The notes beneath the pieces were generated by a model. That model made no database searches. It was not told the DNA's origin and saw nothing but the letters and a program-made list of their open reading frames with translations. The position numbers and the translations under genes are program-made. Positions 39,269 to 41,063 of a stretch of 41,063 nt of DNA are shown one piece after another (position 1 is the stretch's first letter; every line of letters begins with the position of its first letter). Source of the stretch: Planctomycetota bacterium (GTDB lineage: Bacteria > Planctomycetota > B15-G4 > SIAN01); the NCBI GenBank assembly GCA_016872815.1, contig VGYY01000004.1, forward strand, positions 1 through 41,063, in the 5' to 3' direction.

Positions 39269-41063
39269 ATGGCGGGCGAGCGCGGCGAACCATCTCCGGA
39301 GCGCGCGATCGAAGTCGAAGGGTTGCTCGAACGGGCGCTGTTCGAGAGCCCCGACAGCGACTATGTCGTCGCCGAACTCGTGGGGCGCGACGGGTCGCGC
39401 CACGTGGTCGCCGGCGAACTGCAAGGCTGCGCGATCGGCGACACGGTGAAGCTGACCGGCTTGCCGTTCGACCACCCGCGCTTCGGCCGGCAGCTGAAGA
39501 TCGCGACCGTTCGCTGGGTACCGCCGGGCACGCCGGACGGGATGGTCCGCTTCCTGTCGGGCGGGTCGGTGGCCGGGATCGGACCGGTGCTGGCCGCGCG
39601 GATCGTGGCGAAGTTCGGGCTCGAGACGCTGCAGGTGCTCGATGCGGCGCCCGAGCGACTGAAGGAGGTGGCCGGACTCGGGGCGAAGCGGATCGGCGTC
39701 ATCACCGAGGCGTGGCAGCGGAGCCGCGAACAGAACGCGGAGAAGGCGTTCCTCGCCGGACTCGGGCTCGGCGGCGCGATGGCCGAGCGGGTGCGCCAGG
39801 CGCTGGGGCTGCAGGCGGCGCAGCGGCTGCGCGAGAACCCCTGGCAGCTGGCGCAGCTGGTGGACGGCATCGGCTTCAAGCGCGCCGACGAGATCGCCCA
39901 GCGGTTGCAGGTGGCGAACGACGCGCCGGCGCGGATCGAGGCGGGGCTGGTCCACGCGCTGCACGAGGTGACCGACGCCGGTCACGTCGCCGCGCCGCGC
40001 GCGCAACTGGTGGCGCTGGCGCAGCAACACCTGTCGCTGCCGACCGGGCCGATCGAGGACCAGCTCGGCGAGTTGCTCCTGCGCGGCACGCTGGCGGGCG
40101 ATCCGGGCAGCGAAGCGCCGGCCGGGATCGAGCCGGCGGCCGCGCTGGCGCGCGACGACGCGCTGATCTTCCTGCCGCGTCTGCGGGCGGCCGAGATCGA
40201 GGTGGCGACGCGGGTCGCGCGCCGGATCGGCGCGGTGGCGCCGGCCCGGAGCGTCGACGCAGTGCGCGCGCTCGCGTGGGCGCAGCCGAAATTGTCGCTC
40301 GAGCTGACGCCCGACCAGGCGGCCGCGCTGTCGCTGCTGTTCAACCAGCGCACCGGCGTGCTGACCGGCGGGCCGGGCGTCGGCAAGACGACGATCGTGA
40401 ATGCGCTGGTGGCGGTGCTGGAGCGGAAGGGGCTGCGCGTGGCGCTGGCGGCGCCGACCGGGCGCGCCGCGCGCCGCCTCGCCGAGTCGTGCGGCCGGCC
40501 GGCGCAGACGCTCCACCGCCTGCTGCAGTGGAACCCGCATCGCCGCCGGTTCGACCGCAACCGCGACGCGCCGCTCGAGGTCGACGCGCTGGTGGTGGAC
40601 GAGGCGTCGATGATCGACCTCGTGCTGATGCGCGACCTGCTGCGCGCGCTGCCGGCGGCGGCGCGCCTGCTGATCGTCGGCGACGCCGACCAGCTGCCGA
40701 GCGTCGGGCCGGGCGACGTGCTGCGCTCGCTGGTCGAGTCGGACTGCCTGCCGGTGGCACGTCTCACCCGCATCCTGCGCCAGCGCGAGGGCTCCTCGAT
40801 CGTCCGCGCCGCCCACGCGGTGCTGCGCGGCGAACTGCCCGAGTGGCAGCAAGGCGGCGACGACGGCGCCTTCTTCGTCCAGCGCGACGACCCGGGCGCC
40901 GCGCAGCGCAGCGTGGTCGAGCTGGCGGCGGAGCGGCTGCCGCGGAAGCTCGGCGGCGATCCGCGCCGCGGCGTGCAGGTGCTGACCCCGATGAACCGCG
41001 GCCCGCTCGGCGTCCACGAGCTGAACGAGCAGTTGCGCGCCGCGCTCAACCCGGCGGGGGCGG
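39269..41063 (+). CDS. recD2: RecD2-type 5'-3' DNA helicase, 3'-truncated by window edge
   Basis: The frame runs from ATG 39269 off the window end, giving 598 codons. An N-terminal OB-like region (about 10-80) is followed by helix-hairpin-helix repeats such as SGGSVAGIGPVLAARIV and LKEVAGLGAKRIGVI, and an ENPWQLAQLVDGIGFKRADE segment typical of RecD2/YrrC. The superfamily 1B motor follows: LTPDQAAALSLL, Walker A GGPGVGKTT (367-375), PTGRAARRLAE, LHRLLQW, Walker B LVVDEASMID, IVGDADQLPSVGPGDVL and LTRILRQREGSSIV. RecD2 unwinds DNA in replication-stress repair without RecBC. The missing part should hold the last motor motifs (usual length about 720-750 residues). Confidence 0.93.
   Translation, partial: MAGERGEPSPERAIEVEGLLERALFESPDSDYVVAELVGRDGSRHVVAGELQGCAIGDTVKLTGLPFDHPRFGRQLKIATVRWVPPGTPDGMVRFLSGGSVAGIGPVLAARIVAKFGLETLQVLDAAPERLKEVAGLGAKRIGVITEAWQRSREQNAEKAFLAGLGLGGAMAERVRQALGLQAAQRLRENPWQLAQLVDGIGFKRADEIAQRLQVANDAPARIEAGLVHALHEVTDAGHVAAPRAQLVALAQQHLSLPTGPIEDQLGELLLRGTLAGDPGSEAPAGIEPAAALARDDALIFLPRLRAAEIEVATRVARRIGAVAPARSVDAVRALAWAQPKLSLELTPDQAAALSLLFNQRTGVLTGGPGVGKTTIVNALVAVLERKGLRVALAAPTGRAARRLAESCGRPAQTLHRLLQWNPHRRRFDRNRDAPLEVDALVVDEASMIDLVLMRDLLRALPAAARLLIVGDADQLPSVGPGDVLRSLVESDCLPVARLTRILRQREGSSIVRAAHAVLRGELPEWQQGGDDGAFFVQRDDPGAAQRSVVELAAERLPRKLGGDPRRGVQVLTPMNRGPLGVHELNEQLRAALNPAGA

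Noticed and set aside
1-41063. CRISPR arrays, transposases, integrases, phage genes or rRNA genes
   Set aside because: None of the characteristic repeats, DDE/recombinase motifs or rRNA sequences were seen; the only tandem repeat noted is the 16-bp duplication in the sigma gene.

Overview
The window is very GC-rich (about 70 % by eye) chromosomal DNA packed with genes on both strands. Short intergenic gaps, 1-7 bp stop/start overlaps and frequent GTG/TTG starts are typical. Gene content points to a deep-branching, environmental, Gram-negative-type bacterium. The best guess is a high-GC Planctomycetota lineage, judging from an ECF sigma factor with a membrane and carboxypeptidase-like extension, a DUF4432 protein, a HAMP-like two-TM protein, an exosortase-A-type O-glycosylation ligase and many TPR proteins. 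The phylum is inferred from family content, not proven. There are no rRNA genes, insertion sequences, CRISPR arrays or phage genes; this is ordinary chromosome with some unusual accessory operons.

Layout. 1-2.4 kb: end of a membrane protein gene, rsfS and a thioredoxin-less DUF255 (YyaL) protein. 2.4-9.7 kb: envelope block with an SGNH hydrolase, a GT39-type membrane glycosyltransferase, a double KaiC/RAD55-like ATPase, an O-antigen/O-glycosylation ligase, a TPR protein and a HAMP-like membrane protein. 9.7-14.5 kb: a small lipoprotein, and a DinG/XPD-type helicase coupled to a secreted GH42-like protein. 14.5-19.3 kb: an alginate-export-type porin, a 0.56 kb intergenic region, a GspG-like protein, a PilZ protein and a Wzx-type flippase. 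19.4-21.3 kb: a methyltransferase coupled to a DUF4432 aldose-epimerase-like protein. 21.3-24.4 kb: a compact four-gene operon, EboA - EboB (TatD family) - CoA-ester-hydroxylase-like flavin monooxygenase - 31-residue microprotein, closed by a strong terminator. 24.5-26.6 kb: an ECF sigma factor/membrane/carboxypeptidase-regulatory fusion broken by a perfect 16-bp tandem duplication. 26.7-28.4 kb: tRNA-Val(UAC), a promoter and UDP-glucose dehydrogenase. 28.4-33.1 kb: gltX, a secreted transglutaminase-like protein and a TPR protein. 33.2-36.0 kb: a degenerate sulfatase-like protein, a truncated Reg_prop sensor fragment and an RluD-family pseudouridine synthase. 36.0-38.9 kb: a three-gene TGATG-coupled operon (degenerate gluzincin - 35-residue microprotein - Cys-cluster protein). 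38.9-41.1 kb: a CHAT-like C-terminal scrap and the start of recD2, which runs off the end.

How the genes fit together. Surface polysaccharide functions recur (GT39, O-ligase, Wzx, porin, UDP-glucose dehydrogenase, DUF4432, GH42-like), but they are scattered rather than arranged as one locus. The most unusual content is the EboA/EboB/flavin-monooxygenase/microprotein operon, the frameshifted sigma fusion whose reading frame is restored by removing one 16-bp repeat, the DinG-type helicase lacking exactly one Fe-S cysteine, and the two translationally coupled microproteins.
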